From Paracoccaceae bacterium (GTDB taxonomy: Bacteria; Pseudomonadota; Alphaproteobacteria; Rhodobacterales; Rhodobacteraceae): 64,000 nt of DNA. A program made the position numbers and the translations under genes. The stretch spans positions 1,655 to 65,654 of the forward strand of contig JANREX010000085.1 of assembly GCA_030758115.1 (NCBI GenBank), written 5' to 3'. Positions 42,634 through 51,723 of this stretch are shown one piece after another (the stretch's first letter is position 1; each line of letters starts with the position of its first letter). Below the pieces are notes generated by a model. It did not search any database. It saw only the letters and a list, made by a program, of their open reading frames with translations, and was not told the origin of the DNA.

Positions 42634-43275
42634 TCAAAACTGGGTCTGGGTAATCGTGACCGACCCGCCGTTGGAAATCACGACCGGACCTGTGCCGACC
42701 GGCGCAAGGTTGTTTCCGATCGCGGTGTACGAGGCGCTGGCCCCGATGCCGCTGACGGTAAAGCCGAACTGGTTGTTGTCGCCGATCTGGGTCAGGCTGC
42801 CGGACGCGCCACTACCCTGCACGTTCAGATCGGCGCGATTGCCATTGCCGATCTGGCGAATGTCACCGCTGGACGCGAGAGGGGCCAGGGTCAGGCTGGC
42901 GGTGTTGTCGTTTCCGTCCTGCTTCATGTAGGCCAGCCCAAGGGCCGCGGCCATGCTGACCGTGGCACTGTTGCCGTCGCCCGATTGCAGGAAGGCCACT
43001 TGCCCGCCATCCCCCATCATCAGGATCTGCCCGAAGTTGTCGGTGCCATCCTGAAGCGCCGGTGTGCTGCTGGCCGCCGCATCGAAGGCACCGGCGACGG
43101 TCGCATTCGACGCCTGCGTCTGGTCGACTTGCAGCGTGTTGTTTCCGGCGATGCCCAGGGGGCTGTTCTGCAGAATGTAGATCTGGTTGCCATCTCCGGC
43201 AAAAGACACGGAACCCAGAAGGGACAGCAGCGCGGCGCATTGGGTGGGGCGAATAAATGCTTTGATAACAGTCAT
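42634..43275 (-). CDS. Smaller curlin-repeat protein (possible nucleator or minor subunit)
   Basis: A 213-residue exported protein (signal MTVIKAFIRPTQCAALLSLLGSVSFA). It has about seven degenerate curlin-type repeats (GDGNQIYILQN, GDGGQVAFLQSGDGN, GNGNRADLNVQGSG, GDNNQFGFTVSG). It is half the size of the plus-strand curlins and ends in a non-repeat hydrophobic stretch (VVISNGGSVTITQTQF). By analogy with CsgB it might nucleate the fibre, but the sequence alone does not prove it. The start at 43275 follows GAGGATT; the track start is an upstream GTG. Confidence 0.78.
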   Translation of the reverse strand: MTVIKAFIRPTQCAALLSLLGSVSFAGDGNQIYILQNSPLGIAGNNTLQVDQTQASNATVAGAFDAAASSTPALQDGTDNFGQILMMGDGGQVAFLQSGDGNSATVSMAAALGLAYMKQDGNDNTASLTLAPLASSGDIRQIGNGNRADLNVQGSGASGSLTQIGDNNQFGFTVSGIGASASYTAIGNNLAPVGTGPVVISNGGSVTITQTQF

Positions 43276-43460
43276 AAAATAATCCTCTGACACTCTCTAA
43301 AGATTATCATGCGGGCTGCTGTTTTGAAACCTAATTCATTACTTCTGATTGTGTACTTTCGTGATTGTGTTCGCTTTGGCCTGCATGGCTGACTGCGCAG
43401 GCGTCATGCGGCCGGATTGCATGACACCACTTTTCGCAAGCGCGGACAGAATTGGAAAAT

Positions 43461-43497
43461 TACGGGTATTGCTGCGTTTTTCAGAACAATACCCGTA
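43461..43497 (-). terminator. Terminator after csgG
   Basis: TACGGGTATTG (43461-43471) and CAATACCCGTA (43487-43497) are perfect 11-base arms with a 15-base loop, starting 14 bases past the csgG stop. On the minus strand a short ATTTT follows. It suggests csgF-csgG and the curlin-csgH genes are separate transcripts. Confidence 0.65.
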
Positions 43498-43511
43498 TGG
43501 TTTTCCTGGCC

Positions 43512-44594
43512 TTATCCCACGACCTCATCCGGCAGGGGACCGGCGGGCGGGGGCGGTGCGGCCTGGCTGCTGACGCTTGGTGCCGCGCCGCCAGAGGCGG
43601 GGGACAAAAGGCGCTCGCTGACGCGCGGAAGGGCGCGGGGCCGGGTCTGGACCGTGGCCGCAGGGTTCGCGGTCATCGGGCGGCCACGCACCTGTGCCGA
43701 GGCGGGGACCTCGTTGTCGTAAAGCTGCGCGCGATAGCCCGTCAGGTATTGCTGGCCCTCGGCATCGCTTGCGAAAGCCCAGATCCCGGCTTCTGCCCCT
43801 TCGGCGATCAGGGCCATCACGGCCTTTTCAATGGCTTGCTGCACGGCAATCTGGCGCGGTTCGTTGCTGGCGCGGCCGACTTCGGCCTCCAGCAGTTCAT
43901 CCAGCGCGACATAGCTGAAGATGCTGCCGCGATCCGAATAGGAGGCCAGCGGCTTGCGCACGACGACATTGGCCAGAACCTCGCCTGTTGCGGTCGATAC
44001 CGCGCGCAGGCTGACGGTGACCACGTCAAGTTTCCATTGGCGATCGCCGCCGATCCCCAGGTAACGCGCACCGGCGCCACCGGTCATCGTGTTGGTGTCA
44101 TAGCCGATGATGCCGCCTTGCAGGATGATGCCCGCATGGGCCAGCGGCGCCAGGGCCGAAGGATCGATCGTGGTTTCGCCGCGATACTGGCGGCGCATCT
44201 CGGTCACGATGGTGCGTTCGCGCACCAGGGATTCCAGGTTCGAGCGGTCCAGAACCGTGAACCAGCGCCGGTTTCCGGCATCCTGCAGTGCGCCGATCAG
44301 GATCGGGGCGCCGCCCTGTGTGACGGCACGCGACACCGATTGGATATTCTCGCGTTCGCGGTATTGGCCGGTCAGGTCAGGGAAGTCATAGACCGATACC
44401 ATGATGCGCTGCTTGGGCGGCGGCACCTCGCGCAGGGCGCGGTTCTGGGCGGTCAGATTGCCGACCGATGCCATGTATTCGCTCTCATAGGCCTCGGGCA
44501 GTGTGCTGGTGCATCCCGCGACCAAGGCCGCGCTGGTCAGAGTCATGGCGATCGCCTGCGCCTTGCGGCGCCAGGGGGTCTTGGTATCTGTCAT
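43512..44594 (-). CDS. csgG: Curli secretion channel lipoprotein CsgG
   Basis: A 360-residue protein with a lipoprotein signal (TLTSAALVAGCTSTLPEAY). The CsgG core includes RIMVSVYDFPDLTGQY, the FTVLDRSNLESLVRER segment and the membrane-spanning region around IILQGGIIGYDTNTMTGGAG. CsgG forms the nonameric outer-membrane pore that exports curlin subunits. E. coli CsgG is 277 residues; here the C-terminus has a Pro-rich, low-complexity tail of about 60 residues (PASGGAAPSVSSQAAPPPPA). GAGG precedes the ATG. Confidence 0.92.
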   Translation of the reverse strand: MTDTKTPWRRKAQAIAMTLTSAALVAGCTSTLPEAYESEYMASVGNLTAQNRALREVPPPKQRIMVSVYDFPDLTGQYRERENIQSVSRAVTQGGAPILIGALQDAGNRRWFTVLDRSNLESLVRERTIVTEMRRQYRGETTIDPSALAPLAHAGIILQGGIIGYDTNTMTGGAGARYLGIGGDRQWKLDVVTVSLRAVSTATGEVLANVVVRKPLASYSDRGSIFSYVALDELLEAEVGRASNEPRQIAVQQAIEKAVMALIAEGAEAGIWAFASDAEGQQYLTGYRAQLYDNEVPASAQVRGRPMTANPAATVQTRPRALPRVSERLLSPASGGAAPSVSSQAAPPPPAGPLPDEVVG

Positions 44595-44651
44595 TTGCTT
44601 GCCTCAATGCATTGCGCCCGTTTTCGGGCGTCATATTCTTTGAAAGAAGGA

Positions 44652-45152
44652 TCAGCCTGCGGTTACAAGTTGCGGCACCACGATTTCGGTTACGGTCCCA
44701 TCCAGAGAGTCGATGATGACCAGGCGAATGGAGTCGAGCGTGCGCTGGAATTCGACGGTGGTCGTGCCGAAGGTCACGATGCCGCCATCCTGCGGGTTTT
44801 CGCCAAAGATCGCGTCCGTGACCTGGCTGGCCAGCGCCGACAGCAGGCGGCCTTCCAGCTGGCGCACGAACAGGTCCGCGTTCGACGTGCTGGGCGTGTC
44901 GATCCCGCTGCCGCTGAGGCCGTCATTCGTTTCGGCATCGCGGGCGGTTGCCGTGCGCTGCGCGTTGGCGATGGACAGCAGATGCGAAGAGTTCAGCGGG
45001 CTGCCCCCGAAAGAGGGGTTGATCGGCGTATAGACAAGGTCTTGCGCCATGGCGCCCTGACCCAGTGCCAACAGGCTGCAGGTCAGCAGCAGGCGGGCCG
45101 CGATCCGGCGCAACGGTCTGCCCTGTTCCTCAGTGTCCCGTATCGTGGTCAT
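44652..45152 (-). CDS. csgF: Curli assembly protein CsgF
   Basis: A 166-residue exported protein (signal ending GQGAMAQ). The mature N-terminus DLVYTPINPSFGGSPLNS is the CsgF hallmark that inserts in the CsgG pore. CsgF sits on the channel at the cell surface and couples secretion with nucleation. The start at 45152 has a strong AAGGAAAG; the track start is 14 residues too early. It is the first gene of the csgFG pair. Confidence 0.9.
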   Translation of the reverse strand: MTTIRDTEEQGRPLRRIAARLLLTCSLLALGQGAMAQDLVYTPINPSFGGSPLNSSHLLSIANAQRTATARDAETNDGLSGSGIDTPSTSNADLFVRQLEGRLLSALASQVTDAIFGENPQDGGIVTFGTTTVEFQRTLDSIRLVIIDSLDGTVTEIVVPQLVTAG

Positions 45153-45727
45153 GATTTTCTTTCCTTCATGCTCGCGTGTCACCAGGCGGCGCACATCTTT
45201 TTTCTGCCTCGTTCCGGTGCTGGCGCATCCCGTGCGATCCTCTGCAGCCGGGTGGTTTCATCCAACTTCTTGATGCCTTGTAATATCAACTTTGAGGAGA
45301 TTTTATGTCAATTCCGCCTCATAACACTATGCTAAAGATAGATTTTTGATGAATTGTGTTTTCTGGGGCACGGCGCCGAAGTCGCTGCCTTGATGCGAAA
45401 ATCCACGTTTTCCGACTACCATTTGATATCGTGTTGCCATCACACACGTCATCTGGTGTCCAGACCGCTGCGATCGGCCGGGACCCCGGATCAGGACATC
45501 AGGGTCGCCAAGGCGATTTGCGCCGAAAGTGTCGTGCGATTGAAATCTTCGCTTGATGGATCGGCCGGTCCATGTGCCCCGCAGACCCCGTTATGGTGGT
45601 GCGGCTGCATCCGCGCTTGACGCCTTGTCGGGGCAGGCAACATAAATGAGCGGCATCCGTTTCGCGGCGCCGCCACGCCCGGCGCCGCATGCGGCAACAT
45701 CGACATTCCGAGGAAAGCCAAGCGCCC
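45153..45727. other. Intergenic region upstream of csgF and of the Ldh-family gene
   Basis: About 575 bases. I find no credible gene; in particular no csgE or csgD homologue. The part from ~45270 to 45360 is AT-rich and probably holds the csgF promoter; the part near 45700 holds GAGGAAAG, the ribosome binding site of the next gene. The short track ORFs at 45354-45620 look accidental. Confidence 0.55.
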
Positions 45728-46798
45728 ATGAAGATTTCTGCCGATAATCTGACATCCCTTGCCACGGCGATCCTGGCGCATGCCGGGGCCGATACCGATG
45801 CGGCGCGCCGGGTGGCGAACCGCCTGGTGGGCGCCAATCTGACAGGGCATGACAGCCACGGCGTCGGCATGATCCCGGCCTATGTCGAGGGCATCATGGC
45901 CGGTCAGCTGGATCCGGCGGCGCATGCGCGCCTCGTGCGCGAGAACGGCCCCTTCCTTCTGGTGGACGGCCAGCAGGGGCTTGGCCATATCATCGCCGAG
46001 CAGGCGATGGAGATGGCGATCCAGCGGGCCAGGGACAACCAGATCGCGGTGCTGTCGCTGCGCAACAGCTTTCACCTGGGGCGATTGGCCGATTGGGGGG
46101 CAATGGCCGCCGAGGCGGGTTTCATCTGCATCATCTATGCGAATGTGCAGACAGCCCAACCGCTTGTGGCACCTTTCGGCGGCAGCGACGGGCGCTTCGT
46201 GACCAATCCTTATTGCACGGCGATCCCGGCCACGGACAAGAACCCGATGTTCCTGCTGGACATGGCGACCAGCACGATCGCCAAGGGCAAGGTGCGCGTG
46301 GCGCATCTGAGCGGCAAGACCGTGCCCGATGGCGCACTCATCGATGCCGCCGGGCGGCCGACCAATGATCCTGCGGTGATGTTCGACAGCCCCCTTGGCG
46401 CGCTGACGACATTCGGGGCGCACAAGGGCTTTGGCCTGGCGCTGCTTGGCGACATCCTGGGTGGATCCTTCAGCGGGGGCGGGGCCTTTGCGCCCGATCG
46501 GCAGGTGCCCTCGCGCATCATCAACAACATGATGGCGATCCTGATCGCCCCCGATGCGCTTGGCACGGGCGATGATTTCAATCGGGACATGGACGCATAC
46601 ACCGCCTGGGTGAAGGGCTCACCGCCTGCGCCGGGCGTCGAGGCCGTGCAATTCCCCGGTGATCCCGAACGCGCCTGCGCGCAGGACCGTCTGGCGGGCG
46701 GCATTCCCGTCGATCCGGGCACATGGGGCCAGTTGCTGGACACGGCCCGCGCGGCTGGCGTGCCGCAGGATCAGATCGACCGGCTCGCTGCATCCTGA
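45728..46798 (+). CDS. Malate/L-lactate dehydrogenase-family oxidoreductase
   Basis: A 356-residue protein of the Ldh2/MDH2 family, distinct from classic Rossmann lactate dehydrogenases. It has the NLTGHDSHGVGMIPAYVEG motif, NSFHLGRLADWG and FGAHKGFGLAL, all conserved. Members reduce or oxidise 2-oxo and 2-hydroxy acids (malate, lactate, sulfolactate, ureidoglycolate) with NAD(P). The (S)- or (R)-sulfolactate dehydrogenases of sulfonate-degrading roseobacters belong to this family, but the substrate here cannot be read. Start at MKISADN after GAGGAAAG. Confidence 0.85.
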   Translation: MKISADNLTSLATAILAHAGADTDAARRVANRLVGANLTGHDSHGVGMIPAYVEGIMAGQLDPAAHARLVRENGPFLLVDGQQGLGHIIAEQAMEMAIQRARDNQIAVLSLRNSFHLGRLADWGAMAAEAGFICIIYANVQTAQPLVAPFGGSDGRFVTNPYCTAIPATDKNPMFLLDMATSTIAKGKVRVAHLSGKTVPDGALIDAAGRPTNDPAVMFDSPLGALTTFGAHKGFGLALLGDILGGSFSGGGAFAPDRQVPSRIINNMMAILIAPDALGTGDDFNRDMDAYTAWVKGSPPAPGVEAVQFPGDPERACAQDRLAGGIPVDPGTWGQLLDTARAAGVPQDQIDRLAAS

Positions 46799-46822
46799 TC
46801 CGCGAGGCGGCTCAACAGCGGC

Positions 46823-47815
46823 TCAACAGTAGCCTTCGACACCCAGTTTCTGATCGGCGGAATATCTGTCGCCATGGGCCCAGCCGATCGGCAGGATATG
46901 CTCGATCCGGGTCATGATCTCATCGGTCATGGCAAGGCTGCTGCCTGCGGCGCAGTCCTGCAGATGTACGGCCTTGCGGGTGCCCGGAATGGGGATCAGA
47001 TGCGGGCCGCGCGCCAGGCACCAGGCAATCGCCAGGGCTGCGGGCGTGCATCCAAGGTCCTGTGCGAGGTCCCGGAAGGCCGCGACCTGCCGCAGGTTAT
47101 GGCCGAGGTTCGGCTCCAGGAAACGGGGGTTCGGTATCCTGAAATCGCCCTTGGCAAACCCGGCAGGGTCCGGCGCGCGGCTGGTGAACATGCCCCGCCC
47201 GACGGGTGAGAAGGGCACGAAGGCCACGCCAAGGTCCCGGCAGGCCTGGATCATCCCCAGTTCGGGCTGACGGGTCCAGAGTGAGTATTCGCTTTGCACC
47301 GCATCCACCGGACCCACGGACGCGGCTCGCCGCAACGAGGCGGGCGCGATTTCCGAAAAGCCGATACCGCCGATCTTGCCCTCGGCCTTGAAGGTCAGAA
47401 GCGTCTGCATCACCTCTTCGATCGGCACATCGGGATCGCGTCGGTGGATGTAGTACAGATCGACCTGCTCAATCCCCAGCCGGGTCAGCGAGGCCTCGAG
47501 TTCGGCGCGCAGGTAATCGGGCTTGTTGTCGAAGCTGCGCTTGCCCGTGGCCGGGTCGCGGCGAATGCCGCCCTTGGTGGCGATGGTGAACAGATCCTGC
47601 CGCCCCTTCAGAAAGCTGCCGATGATCGTCTCGGACTGGCCCATGCCATAGACATTCGCCGTGTCCAGGAAATCCACACCCAGATCCAGCGCGGCTGACA
47701 GGGTGTCATGGGCCTCGGCCTCGGTGGTCGGGCCATAGGCGCCGCCAAAGCTCCAGCATCCCAGCCCGATTTCCGAGACCATCCTGCCATCCTGACGAAT
47801 ACGGCGTGTCTGCAC
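46823..47815 (-). CDS. Aldo/keto reductase
   Basis: A 330-residue TIM-barrel NADPH oxidoreductase. The tetrad is visible: Asp and Tyr in FLDTANVYG, Lys in FTIATKGG and His in LYYIHRRDP. The start is the GTG at 47815 (MQTRRIRQDG), with GGAGGG seven bases upstream; the track runs 45 residues further into non-coding sequence. It resembles the general stress or YajO/AKR11-12 type. Substrate unknown. It is convergent with the Ldh-family gene. Confidence 0.85.
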   Translation of the reverse strand: MQTRRIRQDGRMVSEIGLGCWSFGGAYGPTTEAEAHDTLSAALDLGVDFLDTANVYGMGQSETIIGSFLKGRQDLFTIATKGGIRRDPATGKRSFDNKPDYLRAELEASLTRLGIEQVDLYYIHRRDPDVPIEEVMQTLLTFKAEGKIGGIGFSEIAPASLRRAASVGPVDAVQSEYSLWTRQPELGMIQACRDLGVAFVPFSPVGRGMFTSRAPDPAGFAKGDFRIPNPRFLEPNLGHNLRQVAAFRDLAQDLGCTPAALAIAWCLARGPHLIPIPGTRKAVHLQDCAAGSSLAMTDEIMTRIEHILPIGWAHGDRYSADQKLGVEGYC

Positions 47816-47998
47816 CTGTTGCCCTCCGTTGCGGCCCATCGCTATCATGGTGGCCAGTTTAGCTATCAAGGCCAAGGGGATGACAGAACTTATTGTCCCC
47901 CTGCCGGACGATTCCGGTGTAAAATCGCCATGTCGCCACGCCGGAGACACCGGCGGCGTTTATTGAGACGGCGCAACACAGGATATTTGGAGAAGAAC

Positions 47999-48307
47999 AT
48001 GATGGGCGAGGACGAACACAAGGTCGCGGGGCGTTTGAATGGCGAACAGATCGAGCCTGACAAGCCGGACAACATGCTGACGCGTCTGCTCTACATGATC
48101 CTGATCGCGATCATGATCTCGCTGGCGCAGACGGTGCTGGGGGTGGCCACGCTGGTGCAATTCGTGGTCATGCTGGTCAACAACAACGAGCCGAACAAGC
48201 GGCTGGCCGATTTCGGCACCGATCTGGGCATCTGGGTGGCCAAGGCCGCGCGCTTCCAGACGGCGGCCAGCAACGTCAAGCCCTGGCCCTGGACCGAACT
48301 GGACTGA
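47999..48307 (+). CDS. DUF4389 membrane protein
   Basis: A 102-residue protein starting at MMGEDEHK after GGAGAAG. It has one long hydrophobic segment (LLYMILIAIMISLAQTVLGVATLVQFVVML) that may hold one or two helices, then NNEPNKRLADFGTDLGIWVAKAARF, the typical DUF4389 end. An inner-membrane protein of unknown function, possibly a subunit or assembly factor. The track extends it falsely upstream. Confidence 0.8.
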   Translation: MMGEDEHKVAGRLNGEQIEPDKPDNMLTRLLYMILIAIMISLAQTVLGVATLVQFVVMLVNNNEPNKRLADFGTDLGIWVAKAARFQTAASNVKPWPWTELD

Positions 48308-48327
48308 CCTGCCCGCAGCCCTGCGCG

Positions 48328-49344
48328 TCAGGCCCCCAGCAGGTCTGACACGGCCTGCCGCAGCACGGCCTCGTCGTCGGGGTTCATCGCGGGATTGCCC
48401 GCGCGGTGGCCCCAGATCGACTCGATCGGGCGGAATTCGGCATTGGGCATCATCGCGGTCTCGATCGCGCTGTCCTCGGGCGTGAAATAAAGATCCGTGC
48501 GCGAGGGCATGATGATCGACCGCGCGGTGATCGCCCCCAGTGCCTTTTTCAGATCGCCCTTGTGGACGGGGTTGTCCGAAATGTCGGACTGCATCCATGT
48601 GTCGAGGCTGGCCAACAGGTCATGGGCATCGCGGCGCAGGAAATTCGCCTCCCATGACCGCACCAGGAAATCCTCGAGCGAGGCATAGCCCACGGTTTCG
48701 TAAAGCCTTTCGCGATAGAAGGCCTGCGACATGGCCCAGCCCGCATAGACGCGCCCCATGGCGCGCAGGCCGCGCCGGGGATGGGCGGTGAAATGATCGC
48801 CCGTCCAATGCGGATCGCCCGTCAGCGTGGCGCGGACCCCTTCCAGGAAGACCTTGTTGTGCACCGATGTGCGCGCCGATCCGCAGAGGGCGCAGATGCG
48901 GGCGACCTGGTCGGGAAAGATCGCGCCCCAGTGCAGCGCCTGCTGTGCGCCCATCGACCAGCCATAGATCATGGCCAGTCGCTCGATCCCGAAAACCTCG
49001 GCCAGCAGGCGGCGCTGGGCATGGATGTTGTCCCAATGGGTGATCTGCGGAAAACGGTCCGGGCCGAACGGGGCCTCGATATTCGACGGCGATGTCGATA
49101 GCCCGTTGCCGAACATGTTGGGGATGATGATGAACCAATCGCGCGGATCCAGCACCCGGCCCGGCCCGATCAGCCATTCGGTGTCATGGTGCTGCGCGCC
49201 ATAGGAGGTGGGGTAGAGGATCGCGTTGGACTTGTCCTGCGCCAGCTGTCCATATGTCTTGTAGACGAGCCGGGCCCCTGGCAGGGTCACACCCCGTTGC
49301 AGCCTGAGGTTTTCGATCTCGAAAATCTGGTAATCCGTCGTCAC
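48328..49344 (-). CDS. MetX-like alpha/beta hydrolase (homoserine O-acetyltransferase family)
   Basis: A 338-residue protein with the nucleophile elbow GWSMGAQQALHWGA, a late Asp (MPSRTDLYFTPED) and His (SIWGHRAGNP), giving a full triad. HDTEWLIGPGRVLDPRDWF is typical of the MetX fold. True MetX enzymes acetylate homoserine; many shorter relatives have other or unknown acyl transfer or hydrolysis roles, and this one lacks the full MetX lid. The GTG start at 49344 has a GAGG site; the track is longer by 31 residues. Confidence 0.8.
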   Translation of the reverse strand: MTTDYQIFEIENLRLQRGVTLPGARLVYKTYGQLAQDKSNAILYPTSYGAQHHDTEWLIGPGRVLDPRDWFIIIPNMFGNGLSTSPSNIEAPFGPDRFPQITHWDNIHAQRRLLAEVFGIERLAMIYGWSMGAQQALHWGAIFPDQVARICALCGSARTSVHNKVFLEGVRATLTGDPHWTGDHFTAHPRRGLRAMGRVYAGWAMSQAFYRERLYETVGYASLEDFLVRSWEANFLRRDAHDLLASLDTWMQSDISDNPVHKGDLKKALGAITARSIIMPSRTDLYFTPEDSAIETAMMPNAEFRPIESIWGHRAGNPAMNPDDEAVLRQAVSDLLGA

Positions 49345-49431
49345 CTGTGGACCTCGCGGGATGAATTGCGTTTTGTTGCCCTGCAAGCGGATCGTGATCC
49401 GCAACCACAGAAGATGACAAGGAGGGACAAG

Positions 49432-50238
49432 GTGCAAGAGATCAAGGACCTGGACGGACGCCGTGCGCTGGTCACCGGGTCAGCCACCGGGCTGGGCCGT
49501 GCGATTGCCGTGAAACTGGCGCAGCGGGGCGCGCATGTGATCGTGAATTACACCCGTTCGGCCGCCGAGGCCGAAGAGGCCGCCGACCTCTGCCGCGCGG
49601 CGGGCGCCGATGTGCAGGTCGTGCAAGCCTCTGTGGCCGATCCGGATGGATGCCGCGCCCTGGCCGAGGCCGCCGGGCGCTGGGGGCATCTGGACATCCT
49701 TGTCAACAATGCGGGCATCACGCGCCATGCGCGCGATCATTCCGATCTGGACGCGCTGACAAGGGATGATTTCCTTGATGTCTATTCGGTCAACGTGGTG
49801 GGGGCCTACCTTGCGCTGCAGGCCACGAAACCGCTGCTGGTGGCGGCCTATCAGGCCAGCGGGCGGGCCAGCACGGTTCTGAACACCTCGTCCATCGCGG
49901 GGGTCAAGGGGATCGGATCCTCGGTCGCCTATGCCGCATCGAAGGGGGCGCTGAACACGATGACCCTGTCTCTGGCCCGCGCGCTGGCGCCGGCGATCAG
50001 GGTGAACGCGATCTGTCCGGGCTTCATTGGCACCCGCTGGTTCAAGGATGCGCTGGACGAGGAAGGGTTCGCCGAAAAAGAGCGTAGCGTTCAGGCGCTG
50101 ACCCCGCTGGCCGTGGCGTCAGGACCCGACGACATTGCCGACACGGCGCTGTTCTTTCTGTCGGACGCCTCGCGCCATGTGACGGGCGAGCTGCTTCTGG
50201 TGGATGCCGGCATGCACCTTGGCAAACCCCGCGCCTGA
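49432..50238 (+). CDS. Short-chain dehydrogenase/reductase
   Basis: A 268-residue SDR with TGSATGLG, NNAGI and YAASKGA motifs, plus a catalytic Ser in LNTSSIAG. It resembles 3-oxoacyl-ACP reductase-type proteins. The GTG start at 49432 follows AAGGAGG, an excellent site; the longer track frame is a read-through upstream. Divergent from the MetX-like gene. Substrate unknown. Confidence 0.85.
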   Translation: MQEIKDLDGRRALVTGSATGLGRAIAVKLAQRGAHVIVNYTRSAAEAEEAADLCRAAGADVQVVQASVADPDGCRALAEAAGRWGHLDILVNNAGITRHARDHSDLDALTRDDFLDVYSVNVVGAYLALQATKPLLVAAYQASGRASTVLNTSSIAGVKGIGSSVAYAASKGALNTMTLSLARALAPAIRVNAICPGFIGTRWFKDALDEEGFAEKERSVQALTPLAVASGPDDIADTALFFLSDASRHVTGELLLVDAGMHLGKPRA

Positions 50239-50249
50239 GCGGGGCAAAA

Positions 50250-50287
50250 CGGGCAGGCCGTGGCGTATCGCTGCCCCGGCCTGCCCG
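50250..50287. terminator. Hairpin between the convergent SDR and amt genes
   Basis: CGGGCAGGCC (50250-50259) pairs perfectly with GGCCTGCCCG (50278-50287) over 18 bases. No T run is present, so termination strength is uncertain. Confidence 0.5.
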
Positions 50288-50294
50288 AACCTTG

Positions 50295-51473
50295 TCACGA
50301 GGTCAGCTCGTAGGCGCGTTCGCCATGCACCGACAGGTCAAGCCCGTTGGTTTCGGTCTCGCGGTTCACGCGCAGCGGCGTGACCAGGGCTGCAACGCGG
50401 ATCAGCACATAGGTCATCACCACCGTGTAGACGCCCACGATGACCAGCCCGCCGACCTGCGGCAACCATGCGCCATGACCGAAGGCCGCGATCATCAGCG
50501 TGCCGAAGATCCCGCCCAGCCCGTGCACGGCAAAGACATCGAGCGTATCGTCGATGCGGGTGTGGTTCTTGATGAACAGAACCGCCTCCTGGCAGATGAT
50601 GCCTGCGATCGTTCCGATCACCAGCGCCTCGAACGGGCCGACATCCCCCGCCGCCGGCGTGATCGAGGCCAGGCCCGCGATCGTGCCCGTGACCATGCTG
50701 ACCAGCGAGGAACGGCCGAACTTGATGCGTTCCCACAGCGCCCAGCTGAGCGATGCCGCCGCGGCCGAGATATGCGTGACCATGATCGCCATGGCCGCCG
50801 ATCCGTCCGCCGCCAGTGCCGATCCGCCGTTGAAGCCGAACCAGCCCACCCACAGCATCGCGGCCCCGATCGCCACGTAACCCGGATTGTGCGGCGGCGT
50901 GGTCTTGTTCAGGCGCGGCCCCAGCAGCAGCGCCAGCACGAGTGCGGCCAGGCCTGCGGTCTCATGCACGACGATCCCGCCTGCGAAATCCTTTACGCCG
51001 TTCTCGCCGAAGATGCCGCCAGCCGACAGAAATCCGCCGCCCCAGATCCAGTGGGTGACCGGCGCATAGACCAGCAGCATCCACAGCGCCGAGAACAACA
51101 GCACGAAGCCAAAGCCGATCCGTTCCACATAGGCGCCCACGATCAGGGCCGGGGTGATGACGGCAAAAGTCATCTGGAAGGTGAAGAAAGCCACCTCGGG
51201 GATGGTGCCGAAAGCGTCCTCGCCGGTGACACCGATCAGCATGGCGCGTCCCAGCCCGCCCCAATAGGGGTTGTCGCTGCCAAAGGCGATGGAATAGCCC
51301 GCGATCAGCCACAGGATGCTCATCAATGCGGCAATCGCAAAGCAATGCATGAAGACACTCAGCACGTTGCGTGCGCGCACAAGGCCGCCATAAAAAAGGG
51401 CAAGGCCCGGTAAAGTCATGAACAAAACCAGTGCGGTTGCGACCATGACCCATGCGGTATCGGCACCGTTCAT
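50295..51473 (-). CDS. amt: Ammonium transporter Amt
   Basis: A 392-residue membrane protein with about 11 helices. It opens MNGADTAWVMVATALVLFMT and has GLALFYGGLVRARNVLS, then APVTHWIWGGGFLS, and VHETAGLAALVLALLLG with the pore His. The second pore His is in VHGLGGIFG. It conducts ammonium or ammonia across the inner membrane. GGGGAGAAAACG precedes the ATG. No glnK lies beside it, unlike many amt loci. Confidence 0.93.
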   Translation of the reverse strand: MNGADTAWVMVATALVLFMTLPGLALFYGGLVRARNVLSVFMHCFAIAALMSILWLIAGYSIAFGSDNPYWGGLGRAMLIGVTGEDAFGTIPEVAFFTFQMTFAVITPALIVGAYVERIGFGFVLLFSALWMLLVYAPVTHWIWGGGFLSAGGIFGENGVKDFAGGIVVHETAGLAALVLALLLGPRLNKTTPPHNPGYVAIGAAMLWVGWFGFNGGSALAADGSAAMAIMVTHISAAAASLSWALWERIKFGRSSLVSMVTGTIAGLASITPAAGDVGPFEALVIGTIAGIICQEAVLFIKNHTRIDDTLDVFAVHGLGGIFGTLMIAAFGHGAWLPQVGGLVIVGVYTVVMTYVLIRVAALVTPLRVNRETETNGLDLSVHGERAYELTS

Positions 51474-51723
51474 CGTTTTCTCCCCTGCCGTGACATGTGT
51501 TGCGCGGGTCAGAGCGGCTGAAAGGTGCTTTGAATAGAGGCAAATGCCGAAATAACTGCCTTAATGATGGTCGGTTTATAAAGTGACTAATTTTTGGCCG
51601 ATTATTTTGGCTTTTGCCCGCCATTTTGGCGCTTTTGTGATCGGCGCTGCTGCTGTTCCGGTGGTGGATGAATCAACGGCCGCATCGGGCTGGCGCGTGA
51701 GTCTTGCCTTGGCGCGGCTGCAT

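Noticed and set aside
45354-45620. Small ORFs that might be csgE
   Set aside because: Neither product shows a signal peptide or CsgE motifs; they are rich in Arg and His, as expected for chance frames.
51474-51723. Sigma-54 promoter for amt
   Set aside because: I looked for a GG-N10-GC element on the minus strand. The nearest candidate (GGCAGTTATTTCGGC) has N11 spacing, so it does not fit.
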